From NCBI RefSeq assembly GCF_006334925.1, contig NZ_VDHJ01000013.1, positions 1 through 53,783 on the forward strand: 53,783 bases of DNA, read 5' to 3'. Every line of letters starts with the position of its first letter. The first letter of the stretch is position 1. Position numbers and translations under genes: made by a program. This document shows positions 46,399 through 53,783 of this stretch, in pieces. This DNA comes from Corynebacterium tapiri. Its GTDB lineage: Bacteria > Actinomycetota > Actinomycetes > Mycobacteriales > Mycobacteriaceae. The notes below the pieces were generated by a model. The model did no database searches. It was not told where the DNA came from and saw only the letters and a program-made list of their open reading frames with translations.

Positions 46399-48225
46399 TT
46401 ATTCGGCTCGGGGATCGCGGCGGCCGTAGCTGGCGGCTTCGAGTTCGGTCCAGCGCTGGCGCAGGAAGCGCGCGGCAGCCTTCGGGCGGCGATCGCGGGT
46501 GAAGGCACCCTTCTTGTTGCCGTCGACGCGGACGATGCCGAACTTGGTCTGGAAGTCTGCGAAGTTCCACATCTGCTCGCCGATGATCTCGTCGAACTCG
46601 TCGAAGATGCGGGCGTACATCTTCAAGAACTCCACCTGGTAGTCCTCGGTGAAGGGCTGGTTGTAGATGGAGTGCATGCCGGCCACGGTGTCGGCGCCGA
46701 ACTCGGTGAAGATGATCGGGGTGTCCGGGAATCGCTCTACCCAGCCGCGCACCTCGGCACGCAGCCCCTCCTCAGCGCGGGCCAGGTCTCCGGTGTTGAC
46801 GTACCAGCCGTAGTAGCGGTTGAGCATGAGCACATCGAAGAGGTCAGAGATCTGGCACTTGTCGTAGGGAGCCAGCATCACGTTGACAAATCCCACCGGA
46901 CGCGTGGGATCGGCCTGGCGTGTGGCCTCGACCAGCGGGAGGAAGTATTCGCGGGCCTCGGGGGTCTCGGACTCCGGCTCGTTGGCGATCGACCACAGCA
47001 CCACGCTCGGGCGGTTCTTGTCGCGGGTAATCAGGCGCTCGATCTCCAGGCGATGCTGCTCCTGGGCAGCCTTTCCGATGGTCTCCTCGCTGAAGGTCGC
47101 ACGTGTCTCTGTTCCACCCAGGATTCCGCCGGCCACGCCCAGGTTCAGCCCCACGGCCGGGGTCTCGTCGATGACCACGATGCCGTGACGATCGCAGTAA
47201 TCCATCCACTCCTCGGAGTAGGGGTAGTGGGCGGTGCGCAGGGAATTCGCGCCGATCCAGCTCAGCAGCTCCATATCCTGCATGAGGTGGGCATCGGAGT
47301 GCGCCTTGCCCAGGGTTTCGTGGTCCTCGTGCATGCCAAAGCCAGTGAAGTAGAACGGCTTGCCGTTGATCAGGAACTGCGCTCCCTTGACTTCCACGGT
47401 GCGCACACCAAAGTGCTGGCGGTAGACGTCCAGGACGGCACCGGAGGCGTCGAGAAGCGATACCTCCAGGTCGTAGAGCCCGCCCTTGCCGGGCTCCCAC
47501 AGACGCACGTTCGGAATCTCCGCGGTGCCCTGATCGCCCTCGCCGCTCGCCACGACCTCGCCGGTGCGCTGGTCGAGGATGCGTACGGTGGTTTGGGCTT
47601 CGCCCTGCTTTACGACGTCCCATTCCACCCGGCCGGTCGAGCCCTCGTAGTCGGTGGTGATGGTGATGTCAGCGACGTGGACCTGTGGTCGAGCCACCAG
47701 GTACACGCTGCGGTGGATGCCCGAGTAGTTGTAGAAGTCGTGAAGGTACTCCTGCTCGCGGGTGCCGTCGGCATGCTCGATGACCTTTCCGGGCGGGATG
47801 GTCGTGTAATCCAGACGGTTATCCACCACGACGGTCAGCTGCACGCGCTCGCCGGCACGAGCATGCTCGGTGATGTCGGCCTCGAAGGGCAGGTAGCCAC
47901 CCTTAAATCGGGTGATCTCCTGACCGTTGGCAAAGACTATGGCGTGGTGGGTTACCGAGCCAAAGCGCACGAGGATCTGCTTGCCGTCCCACTCGCTGGG
48001 CACCTGGATGGTGCGCTGGTAGAAGTAACGGCCCACGTGGTTGCGCACACGCTCGTCGGCCACCACGTCATTGATGGAGGCCGGGACTGCCATCTCGCGG
48101 GTGGTCTCCAGGGAGGCGTTTTGCCAGCCAGCTTCGACGCCGTCGTTGTTCCAATCGACCTTAAAGTCCCAGAAGCCGTCGAGGCTGATGCGGGAGCGAG
48201 TCGGAGTTTCTTGTGGGTAGAGCAT
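46399..48225 (-). CDS. uidA: Beta-glucuronidase (glycoside hydrolase family 2)
   Basis: Releases D-glucuronate from beta-glucuronides in the cytoplasm. 608 residues, close to E. coli UidA (603). A jelly-roll sugar-binding domain (about 1-185), an Ig-like domain (about 186-280) and a TIM barrel. The acid/base Glu is in LWSIANEPESE (about 416) and the nucleophile in IIFTEFGAD (about 508). VDGNKKGAFTRDRRPK has the N-x-K pair that contacts the glucuronate carboxylate, which separates true glucuronidases from galactosidases. There is no signal peptide. AAGGAG about 9 nt before the ATG lies across the end of uxuB. Confidence 0.96.
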   Translation of the reverse strand: MLYPQETPTRSRISLDGFWDFKVDWNNDGVEAGWQNASLETTREMAVPASINDVVADERVRNHVGRYFYQRTIQVPSEWDGKQILVRFGSVTHHAIVFANGQEITRFKGGYLPFEADITEHARAGERVQLTVVVDNRLDYTTIPPGKVIEHADGTREQEYLHDFYNYSGIHRSVYLVARPQVHVADITITTDYEGSTGRVEWDVVKQGEAQTTVRILDQRTGEVVASGEGDQGTAEIPNVRLWEPGKGGLYDLEVSLLDASGAVLDVYRQHFGVRTVEVKGAQFLINGKPFYFTGFGMHEDHETLGKAHSDAHLMQDMELLSWIGANSLRTAHYPYSEEWMDYCDRHGIVVIDETPAVGLNLGVAGGILGGTETRATFSEETIGKAAQEQHRLEIERLITRDKNRPSVVLWSIANEPESETPEAREYFLPLVEATRQADPTRPVGFVNVMLAPYDKCQISDLFDVLMLNRYYGWYVNTGDLARAEEGLRAEVRGWVERFPDTPIIFTEFGADTVAGMHSIYNQPFTEDYQVEFLKMYARIFDEFDEIIGEQMWNFADFQTKFGIVRVDGNKKGAFTRDRRPKAAARFLRQRWTELEAASYGRRDPRAE

Positions 48226-48228
48226 GGT

Positions 48229-49614
48229 TTAGAGCTCCTTCAGCTGATTGGTGATGGCGTCGATGACCTCGGCGTCCTGCGCCAGCTCCGAATCCAGGAG
48301 TGCGAGCATGGCGGGGACGGGGTTTTCGGCGCTGAGTGCTTCGGTGACCTCGTCGGCGCGGGAGTCCTTGAGCTCCTGGTCTTGCTGCAGGGCCTGCTGA
48401 GCGAAGGCAATCCACGACGCGATCGAGAACGCGGCGGCCTCACCCGAGCGGCCAGCGGAGCGCTCGGCCTTGAGGATCGCGGCGGCGCGCATGCGTTGCT
48501 TGGTCGCACCGTCAATGGCGATCTGCGCCAGATTGTGGCGAATCCGCGGGTTGGTGAAGCGCTCGATGAGTGCGGTGCGGTACTCGGGCACGTTGAGCTC
48601 CGGGCGGGTCAGGTGCGCTGCGGCCTCGTCCCACAGGTCCTCGACGCGGGCCCGCACCTCCTCATCGTTGATGGCCTCCGCCACGGTGGTGTGGCCACGG
48701 AGCTGGCCGAAGTAGGCCATGAGCGAGTGGGATCCGTTGAGCAGCCACAGTTTGCGGTTTTCAAACTGTTCGATGTCGTCGACGAACTCCACGCCAGCGC
48801 GCTCCCACTCGGGCCGGCCTGCCGGGAACTCGCCCTCGATGACCCAGCTGAAGAATGGCTCGGTGACCACCGGGGAGTTGTCGTGGTAGCCGGTCATCTC
48901 GGCTACCTCATTCTTGAGCTCGTCCGTGGTGGCCGGGGTGATGCGGTCGATGGAGCTCGACGGGAAGGTGACGTTGTTTTCGATCCACTGGGCGAGCTCC
49001 GCGTCGACCTCGCGGGCCAGACCCAGGACTGCGGCGCGGGTAGTGGCGCCGTTGGCAGCGATGTTGTCGCAGCTCATCACTGCGAGCCCAGAGAGCCCGG
49101 CGGCCCGTCGGTGAGCCAGGCCCACCAGGAGCTTGCCGGCAGCGGTCTGTGCCTGCGGGGTACCTTCCAGGCCCTGCCGCAGCAGTTCGATGTCTGCGGC
49201 CACGGTCTCGTTGTCGGTGTCCAGCTGGAAGCCATCGGCCAGGTAGTAACCCGCCTCGGTGATGGTCATGGTGACCACGCACACCTCCGGCGAGGCCAAG
49301 AGCTCGACCAGGCGCTCGACGTTGTCGGCGGGCTGGGCCTCCACCAGGGTGTCGATGACCTGGCACTCGTCTCCATCACCCGAGCGGGTCACCAGCGTGT
49401 AGAGCCCATCCTGCGGCTGCAGCTCAAGAGCCGCACCGGCACTGCGGCCGGTAAAGGACGCGTAGCCAAACTCCGGGTTAGCGGACTCTTGCTCTGCCTG
49501 GCGGGTGAGAAAAACCTGGTGAGCTCGGTGGAAGGCGCCCAGACCCAGGTGGACCAGGCGGACCGGTGGGGTCTTGGCCTCGGCGTGGGTAGAACGATTC
49601 AGCGGTTGATTCAC
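48229..49614 (-). CDS. uxuB: Fructuronate reductase (mannitol dehydrogenase family)
   Basis: 461-residue long-chain dehydrogenase, expected to reduce D-fructuronate to D-mannonate with NADH. An N-terminal NAD-binding fold with LVHLGLGAFHRAHQ (about residues 20-33) is followed by SCDNIAANGATTR and a helical C-terminal half with KLWLLNGSHS, which gives the family's Lys, Asn and His catalytic set. The GTG start overlaps the uxaC stop (GTGA). Mannitol or arabinitol dehydrogenases share the fold; the fructuronate role is inferred from uxaC and uidA on either side. Confidence 0.9.
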   Translation of the reverse strand: MNQPLNRSTHAEAKTPPVRLVHLGLGAFHRAHQVFLTRQAEQESANPEFGYASFTGRSAGAALELQPQDGLYTLVTRSGDGDECQVIDTLVEAQPADNVERLVELLASPEVCVVTMTITEAGYYLADGFQLDTDNETVAADIELLRQGLEGTPQAQTAAGKLLVGLAHRRAAGLSGLAVMSCDNIAANGATTRAAVLGLAREVDAELAQWIENNVTFPSSSIDRITPATTDELKNEVAEMTGYHDNSPVVTEPFFSWVIEGEFPAGRPEWERAGVEFVDDIEQFENRKLWLLNGSHSLMAYFGQLRGHTTVAEAINDEEVRARVEDLWDEAAAHLTRPELNVPEYRTALIERFTNPRIRHNLAQIAIDGATKQRMRAAAILKAERSAGRSGEAAAFSIASWIAFAQQALQQDQELKDSRADEVTEALSAENPVPAMLALLDSELAQDAEVIDAITNQLKEL

Positions 49615-51017
49615 AGCTTGAACACCTTTCGGGGAGAAGCGTCAATGAGCTCGACGATGGCCTCGGCGGCGCGGTCCTCGGAGATACGGTGCTCCGCGAC
49701 CAGGCGGGCCAGGTAGGCGGCCTCCACGCGGCGAGAGGTGTTGTGGCGCACCGGGATCGAGCAGTAGGCGCGGGTGTCGTCGATAAAGCCCGAGTAGCGG
49801 CTGAAGCCGGTGGTTCCGGTGGTGTACTGGCGGAAGCGGTTCATCGCGTCGATCTCGTCGATGAACCACCACGGGGCGCCCGCGTAAGCGGCGGGGTAGT
49901 AGCCGGCCAGCGGGGCGATCTCGCGGGAGAACACGGTCTCGTCGATGGTGAACATGACAAAGTGGAAATCCGGGTTCTCGCCGAAAGCACTGAGCAGGGG
50001 CTGCAGGCCGCGGGTGTAGTCGAGCTGGAACGGGATGTCCGCTCCCACATCCGCGCCGAATCGCTCGAAAGCGCTTGCCGAGTGGTTGCGGTACACACCC
50101 GGGTGCAGCGTCATCACCAGGCCATCGTCCTGGCTCATCTCCGCGAAGCGGTAGGTCATGTTCGCCTCGAACGCCAGTGCCTCCTCGAAGGTGGCCTCGC
50201 CACGCATGCCCTTGTCCAGCAGTCGTTGGGCCTCGGCGTCGCTGAGCGGGGTGGAGTCGGTGTTGTGGGTGCCGTGGTCAGCGGAGGTTGCACCGGCCTC
50301 GATGAAGTACGCGCGGCGGTTGCGCATGGCTTCGAGGTACCCGGCGTATCCAGTCTTGCCGCCGCCGGCGGTCTGAATGAGCTTCTCGACGCCCTCCGCA
50401 AACCCGTCCTTGTACATCTTCGTGTAGGCGTCGGGGCGGAAGGTGGGGAGCACGCGGGTGGTGAAGCTGGCATCGTCGCGCAACTGCTTGTGCGCAGCCA
50501 GATCGTCCAGCGGGTCGTCGGTGGTGGCCAGAACCTCGAGGTTGAACTCCTCGGCGAGTGCGCGCGGGCGGAAGTCCGGGCGCGAGAGGATCTCGTTGAG
50601 CTCGTCGTAGATGGTGTCGGCGTTCTCGGCGCTGATACGGGTGGGATCGATGCCGAAGACGTGCTCAAACTCCTGCTCGACCCAGTAACCAGTAGCGGTG
50701 CCGGCGTAGAGGTGCCAGTTGGAACAGAAGATGCGCCAGGCTGCCTTCGGGTCTACCTCGTGCCCACCTACGCCTAGGTCTGCCAGGCTGTGACCGGCCG
50801 AGTGCAGCACGCGAGTGAGGTAGTGATCCGGGCTAATTAGCAGCTCAGTGGGGTTAGGGAAGGCCTCGTCCGTGGTGAACATCGTCGGGTCGAGGTGACC
50901 ATGGGGGGAAATGATGGGCAGATCCTCGACCGAGGCCAGCAGGCGACGAGCGATGTCGCGGGTCGCCGGGTCCGCTGGAAGCAGACGATCGGGGTGTGCG
51001 GCATGTGACTTACTCAT
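49611..51017 (-). CDS. uxaC: Glucuronate isomerase
   Basis: Converts D-glucuronate to D-fructuronate (and galacturonate to tagaturonate). 468 residues matches the family's 470. An amidohydrolase-like barrel with ISPHGHLDP (about residues 34-42, metal-binding His pair), a WHLYAGTATGYWVE stretch, LATTDDPLDDL and the C-terminal RRVEAAYLARLVAEHRI. The ATG (MSKSH) is taken; the open frame extends 12 codons to a TTG that seems unlikely. It is the first gene of the uronide operon after the 278-bp regulatory gap and overlaps uxuB by 4 bp. Confidence 0.94.
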   Translation of the reverse strand: MSKSHAAHPDRLLPADPATRDIARRLLASVEDLPIISPHGHLDPTMFTTDEAFPNPTELLISPDHYLTRVLHSAGHSLADLGVGGHEVDPKAAWRIFCSNWHLYAGTATGYWVEQEFEHVFGIDPTRISAENADTIYDELNEILSRPDFRPRALAEEFNLEVLATTDDPLDDLAAHKQLRDDASFTTRVLPTFRPDAYTKMYKDGFAEGVEKLIQTAGGGKTGYAGYLEAMRNRRAYFIEAGATSADHGTHNTDSTPLSDAEAQRLLDKGMRGEATFEEALAFEANMTYRFAEMSQDDGLVMTLHPGVYRNHSASAFERFGADVGADIPFQLDYTRGLQPLLSAFGENPDFHFVMFTIDETVFSREIAPLAGYYPAAYAGAPWWFIDEIDAMNRFRQYTTGTTGFSRYSGFIDDTRAYCSIPVRHNTSRRVEAAYLARLVAEHRISEDRAAEAIVELIDASPRKVFKL

Positions 51018-51020
51018 ATG

Positions 51021-51082
51021 ACCATTGGAACGCACGCCTGGGGCGGTGGCCAAAGAGTTGCCAAAAGTTGCACCAATGGTGC
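51021..51082. promoter_or_regulatory. Repeated ACCAwTGG sites ahead of uxaC
   Basis: GCACCAATGGTGC (51070-51082) is a 13-bp palindrome with one central base, and ACCATTGGA (51021-51029) repeats its core 51 bp away, just before the uxaC start. The two are candidate operators for the LacI-family regulator encoded upstream. No convincing promoter boxes were picked out. Confidence 0.45.
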
Positions 51083-51130
51083 TACCCAGGGCTCGCTCGC
51101 CCTCCGCTGCTGGCCGGAGGCTTAGCTGGT

Positions 51131-51219
51131 CTAAACCTCTAAAGGAATAGGACCAAAGGAGGTGCCCTTTAGAGGTTTAGGGCGGAAAACTGAGCCCTTT
51201 GGTCCGATTCCTTTAGAGG
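51131..51219. repeat. Nested inverted repeats in the uronide operon control region
   Basis: The left arm 51136-51159 pairs with 51196-51219 over 24 bp with a single mismatch. An overlapping left segment, 51131-51145, pairs perfectly over 15 bp with 51166-51180. So there are three copies of CCTCTAAAGG or its complement CCTTTAGAGG, each almost palindromic itself. The left arm can pair with only one partner at a time. It lies between the lacI 3' end and uxaC, in a 278-bp gap without genes. Confidence 0.85.
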
Positions 51220-51222
51220 TAA

Positions 51223-51238
51223 GCAGGCACATGCCTGC
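51223..51238. promoter_or_regulatory. 16-bp palindrome downstream of the lacI-type gene
   Basis: GCAGGCA-CA-TGCCTGC, with 7-bp perfect arms. It could be an operator or the weak terminator hairpin of the LacI gene; no T tract follows on the minus strand. Confidence 0.4.
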
Positions 51239-51295
51239 GAGTAGGGCCCGTGGATACAGCGCGGCCCCGGTGTAACTGCTCACCCGGCGCGAGCT

Positions 51296-52354
51296 TTAGA
51301 CCCGGCGAACTGTTGACTCGCGCACCACCAGGCGGGTCGGCAAGACGCGCGGAGCACTCATCGCCGGGCCAGCACTACGCGCCATAGCCAAAGCATTGGC
51401 GGCAGCGACCCGGCCGACGGCGCGCAGGGGAGCGGCCACACTGGTCAACGATGGCTTGACTAACCCAGTCAGGTCCGTGGCGTCGTAGCCTGCGACCAGG
51501 ACGTGTTCGGGTACGCGCACGCCTTCGCGGGCGGCTTGATCGATGAACCCGATGGCGACGAGGTCGTTGAAGCACACCACCGCGTCGGTCGGTTGATCCC
51601 GCCAGGCCTCGAAGGCGCGCCTGCCGCCGCGAATGTTGGGCTGGTCGGCCTGCATCTGCCGCACATCGATCAGGCCCGCCAGCTGTTGAGCCTGCACGTA
51701 GGCGTCCTTGGCAAAGCGACCCAGATCGGTGGGGGGATCCTCTTTGGGGCCTTGCGAGACGTCGATAAGCGCGCGCCAGCGGATCGAATCCGCCCAGGAA
51801 TTGCGGGGCCCGGAGATGTAGGTCACCGTGCGCGCCCCCTGCTCGACTAGGTGCGCCACGATGCGCAGCGTGCCGGTGTAGGAGTCCACGATCACGCTGG
51901 GCACTCCAGGGACCGGGCGGTTGATCACCACGGTGGGGATGCGGCGGGCGACCTTGATCACGTCGGCGTTGTCGAGGCGGGAGGAGGCGAGCAGGAGGGC
52001 GTCGACAAGCGGAACCAGCCGTTCGACCGCGCGCATGGCCTCGGGCAGCGACTCGCGAATATCCGCCGTAAGCACCACAGAACCCACCACCTTGGCGGCA
52101 TGGTCGGCGCCGGCGCGAATGTCTTGGAAGAACGGGTTCGAGCCGTCGGCCACCACCAACCCGATGGCGCCGGTGTTGTGGCCCGTGCCGGAGCGGGTGG
52201 TTACGTCCTGGCGGTACCCCACTTCGGCGGCAGCCGCGCGCACCCTCTCAGCGGTGGCAAAGGAGACACGTTCGGGCCGCGCGAACACCCGAGACACCGT
52301 GGACGCGCTGACGCCGGCTCTTTCGGCGACCTGATAAATCGTGGCACCCGACAT
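51296..52354 (-). CDS. LacI-family transcriptional regulator
   Basis: 352-residue repressor or activator. The N-terminal helix-turn-helix with hinge is ATIYQVAERAGVSASTVSRVFARPERVSFATAERVRAAA-like (about residues 4-60), followed by a periplasmic-binding-protein-like effector domain (IGLVVADGSNPFFQDI, VVINRPVPGVPSVIVDS, VLVAGYDATDL). It lies directly upstream of the uronide operon on the same strand and most likely controls it in response to a glucuronide, fructuronate or glucuronate. The ATG is chosen because TACCGT (52363-52368, minus strand) lies 8 nt upstream and the HTH begins here; the frame is open 17 codons further. Confidence 0.9.
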   Translation of the reverse strand: MSGATIYQVAERAGVSASTVSRVFARPERVSFATAERVRAAAAEVGYRQDVTTRSGTGHNTGAIGLVVADGSNPFFQDIRAGADHAAKVVGSVVLTADIRESLPEAMRAVERLVPLVDALLLASSRLDNADVIKVARRIPTVVINRPVPGVPSVIVDSYTGTLRIVAHLVEQGARTVTYISGPRNSWADSIRWRALIDVSQGPKEDPPTDLGRFAKDAYVQAQQLAGLIDVRQMQADQPNIRGGRRAFEAWRDQPTDAVVCFNDLVAIGFIDQAAREGVRVPEHVLVAGYDATDLTGLVKPSLTSVAAPLRAVGRVAAANALAMARSAGPAMSAPRVLPTRLVVRESTVRRV

Positions 52355-52362
52355 AGGCAGCC

Positions 52363-52380
52363 ACGGTAGTCGTTTAAGGT
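52363..52380. promoter_or_regulatory. Divergent leaderless promoters of lacI-type gene and glsA
   Basis: TACCGT on the minus strand (52363-52368) and TAAGGT on the plus strand (52375-52380) lie 6 bp apart, each 8 nt from its start codon. The start codons are only 34 bp apart, so the -35 regions must lie within the opposing genes. Confidence 0.55.
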
Positions 52381-52388
52381 GCGTAGAC

Positions 52389-53633
52389 GTGAATAGTCTC
52401 ATCACTGATTACCTGGCCGAAGTTCTCGACGAAGTCCGCGATGACACCGCCGGTGAGGTCCCCACCTATATTCCTGCCCTGCAGAAGGCGGATCCGAATT
52501 GGTTGGGGGTCGCGCTGTGCACTGTGTCTGGAAACGTGTACTCGACCGGTGACAGCTCACCGGAGTTCACCATCCAATCGGTGTCCAAGCCGTTCGCGTA
52601 TGCCTTGGCGCTGCAGGAGTTTGGCATCGATAAGGTGCGTGAGCACGTGGGTATGGAGCCCTCTGGTGAGGCGTTTAACGAGCTCTCGCTCGAAGAAGAG
52701 GACAAGCGCCCGCTCAACGCGATGATCAACGTCGGTGCCATCACAATCAACCAGCTGCTCAACGGCACCGATTCGACCGTGGAAGACCGCGTGGAATACA
52801 TCCGGAAGTACTTTTCGGAGCTTGCTGGCCGAGACCTGCGCATCGATGAGGATGCCGTCGAAGGTGAGCTCGAAGGCGCAGACCGTAACCTGTCTATCGC
52901 CCACATGCTGCGCAGCTACGGCATCATCCACGATGAGGCTCACGACGCCGTCTTGAGCTACACGCAGCAGTGCTCAATCCTGGTGACCATCGAGGACTTG
53001 GCTGTCATGTCCGCCACCCTGGCCAACGGCGGTGTGAACCCCAAGACGGGCAAGAAGATCCTGGATGCTGACGTTTGCCGGCACACAATGGCAGTCATGG
53101 CGTCCTGCGGCATGTACGACGCAGCTGGGCGCTGGCTGGCCAAGGTCGGCATTCCCGCAAAGTCCGGCGTGTCGGGTGGCTTGATCGGTGCGCTTCCGGG
53201 CCAGCTCGGCATCGCGTCCTTGTCACCTCGCCTGGACGAGGTGGGCAATTCGGTGCGCGGAGTGACCGTGTTTGAGCATCTCTCGGATGACATGGGCATG
53301 CACCTGATGAACACCGAGAATCGCGCAGGCAGCCACGCCGTTCGTTCGATTACCCGCGAAGGGGACTGCACGACCGTCCACATTCAGGGAATCGTCAACT
53401 TTGTGGCCGCCGAGGCGATCGTTCAGGTACTCAACCAGCACGACTTCACCACTGGCCGCGTGCTTCTCGACGTCTCCCGCATCGTCGAATCTCACCCCAT
53501 CGCGCGTCGCATGCTGAAGGAGGGCCTGCGTCGTCTGCGCGAGGACGGCCACGAGATCGGCGTCATCGACCCCGAGGGCGAGCTCAGGTCGCGCGTGCTT
53601 GACGACGGTTCCCGCCTCCCGCTCGTGGAGTAA
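52389..53633 (+). CDS. glsA: Glutaminase with C-terminal STAS-like domain
   Basis: Hydrolyses glutamine to glutamate and ammonia. 414 residues, longer than the 308-residue E. coli enzyme. The serine-dependent glutaminase domain (about 1-300) has the catalytic S-x-x-K in QSVSKPFAYAL (about 62-72), NAMINVGAI, LRSYGII, and CGMYDAAGRWLAKVGIPAKSGVSGG. The last 100 residues (SITREGDCTTVHIQGIV, GRVLLDVSRIVES) look like a STAS domain, an arrangement seen in other actinobacteria. GTG is the start, 8 nt after TAAGGT. Its relation to the neighbouring uronide genes is only positional. Confidence 0.93.
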   Translation: MNSLITDYLAEVLDEVRDDTAGEVPTYIPALQKADPNWLGVALCTVSGNVYSTGDSSPEFTIQSVSKPFAYALALQEFGIDKVREHVGMEPSGEAFNELSLEEEDKRPLNAMINVGAITINQLLNGTDSTVEDRVEYIRKYFSELAGRDLRIDEDAVEGELEGADRNLSIAHMLRSYGIIHDEAHDAVLSYTQQCSILVTIEDLAVMSATLANGGVNPKTGKKILDADVCRHTMAVMASCGMYDAAGRWLAKVGIPAKSGVSGGLIGALPGQLGIASLSPRLDEVGNSVRGVTVFEHLSDDMGMHLMNTENRAGSHAVRSITREGDCTTVHIQGIVNFVAAEAIVQVLNQHDFTTGRVLLDVSRIVESHPIARRMLKEGLRRLREDGHEIGVIDPEGELRSRVLDDGSRLPLVE

Positions 53634-53783
53634 CACCTGGTTGGGGTGCTACGGCCTGTGCTTTCGGGCGCGGGCCGGGTAGTGCCTTTCGGAGTGCAAG
53701 ATTCTGCACGACGGTGGATGTCAACCTGTTTGGAGTCACTGCACCCCCACAAGATTGATACCCACCTGCTCAGCAGGCCCAGC
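53634..53783. other. Window end without recognised genes
   Basis: The last 150 bases after glsA hold no convincing gene, terminator or promoter. The minus-strand open frame here runs antisense into glsA and has no family signal. Confidence 0.5.

Noticed and set aside
46672..49716. Open frame of 1014 codons on the plus strand
   Set aside because: It is antisense to uidA and uxuB, both of which show complete family motifs. Its residues are rich in Val, Gly, His and Asp, as expected from reading a high-GC gene backwards.
51131..51219. CRISPR-like or mobile-element ends
   Set aside because: The repeats are inverted, only three copies, without regular spacers, and no transposase or target-site duplication is near.

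Overview
The window looks like chromosomal DNA of a Corynebacterium, roughly 60% G+C by eye. The signs are a class Ib ribonucleotide reductase split as nrdH-nrdI-nrdE and nrdF, a single-chain type I fatty acid synthase of about 3000 residues followed by acpS, a cytochrome aa3 oxidase subunit I, actinobacterial families (DUF2017, DUF3618, DUF3817, a ClpS with a WDD motif), and many genes that appear to start at or next to a TAnnnT -10 box, as in leaderless corynebacterial transcripts. From memory, the order pgm / nadE / rpmJ / nrdHIE / gntR1 / nrdF / ctaD / serB ... murI / cpdA / rph / rdgB ... FAS-I / acpS / bcp / pncA / gntK matches a conserved stretch of the C. glutamicum chromosome. The species cannot be fixed from sequence alone. 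A true beta-glucuronidase gene is uncommon in the genus and recalls C. glucuronolyticum.

Layout. 1-8.1 kb: the 3' end of a 5S rRNA, a MacB/LolCDE-type ABC exporter pair, two overlapping fluoride-channel genes downstream of a sodium/alanine-type symporter, phosphoglucomutase, and a small secreted lipoprotein. 8.2-13.2 kb: a MauE-like membrane protein with a membrane-anchored CPHC thiol oxidoreductase, two identical tRNA-Ala genes, a fructosamine-kinase-family protein, nadE, a sugar-porter MFS gene and a zinc-free L36 gene. 13.3-18.6 kb: the ribonucleotide reductase genes, with two NrdR boxes ahead of nrdH and a GntR1-type regulator between nrdE and nrdF. 18.6-22.9 kb: ctaD behind a structured leader, serB and a Pth2-like protein. 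22.8-26.7 kb (minus strand): a GNAT acetyltransferase, a DinG/XPD-type helicase and pncB. 26.75-31.4 kb (plus strand): clpS, DUF2017, rhomboid protease, murI, cpdA, rph and rdgB, closely packed. 31.4-32.3 kb: two small membrane proteins. 32.36-42.9 kb: tRNA-Leu, the 9-kb FAS-I gene, acpS, bcp and a DUF3618 protein.

42.96-52.4 kb is the accessory part. It is a minus-strand run of a LacI regulator, uxaC, uxuB, uidA, a glucuronide-type permease fused to a cytidylate-kinase-like domain, gntK and pncA. The genes from uxaC to gntK overlap or lie within about 30 bp of each other and read as one beta-glucuronide/glucuronate operon. The permease imports a glucuronide, UidA frees glucuronate, UxaC makes fructuronate and UxuB makes mannonate. 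Mannonate dehydratase, KDG kinase and KDPG aldolase are not in the window. The permease-kinase fusion, and the nested inverted repeats upstream of uxaC, are the most unusual things here. The window closes with a glutaminase carrying a C-terminal STAS-like domain, divergent from the LacI gene.

Links across the window: PncA, PncB and NadE cover most of nicotinamide salvage to NAD; AcpS would activate the FAS-I; and GntR1 and GntK both belong to gluconate control. No CRISPR arrays, insertion sequences, integrases or replication origins were recognised.
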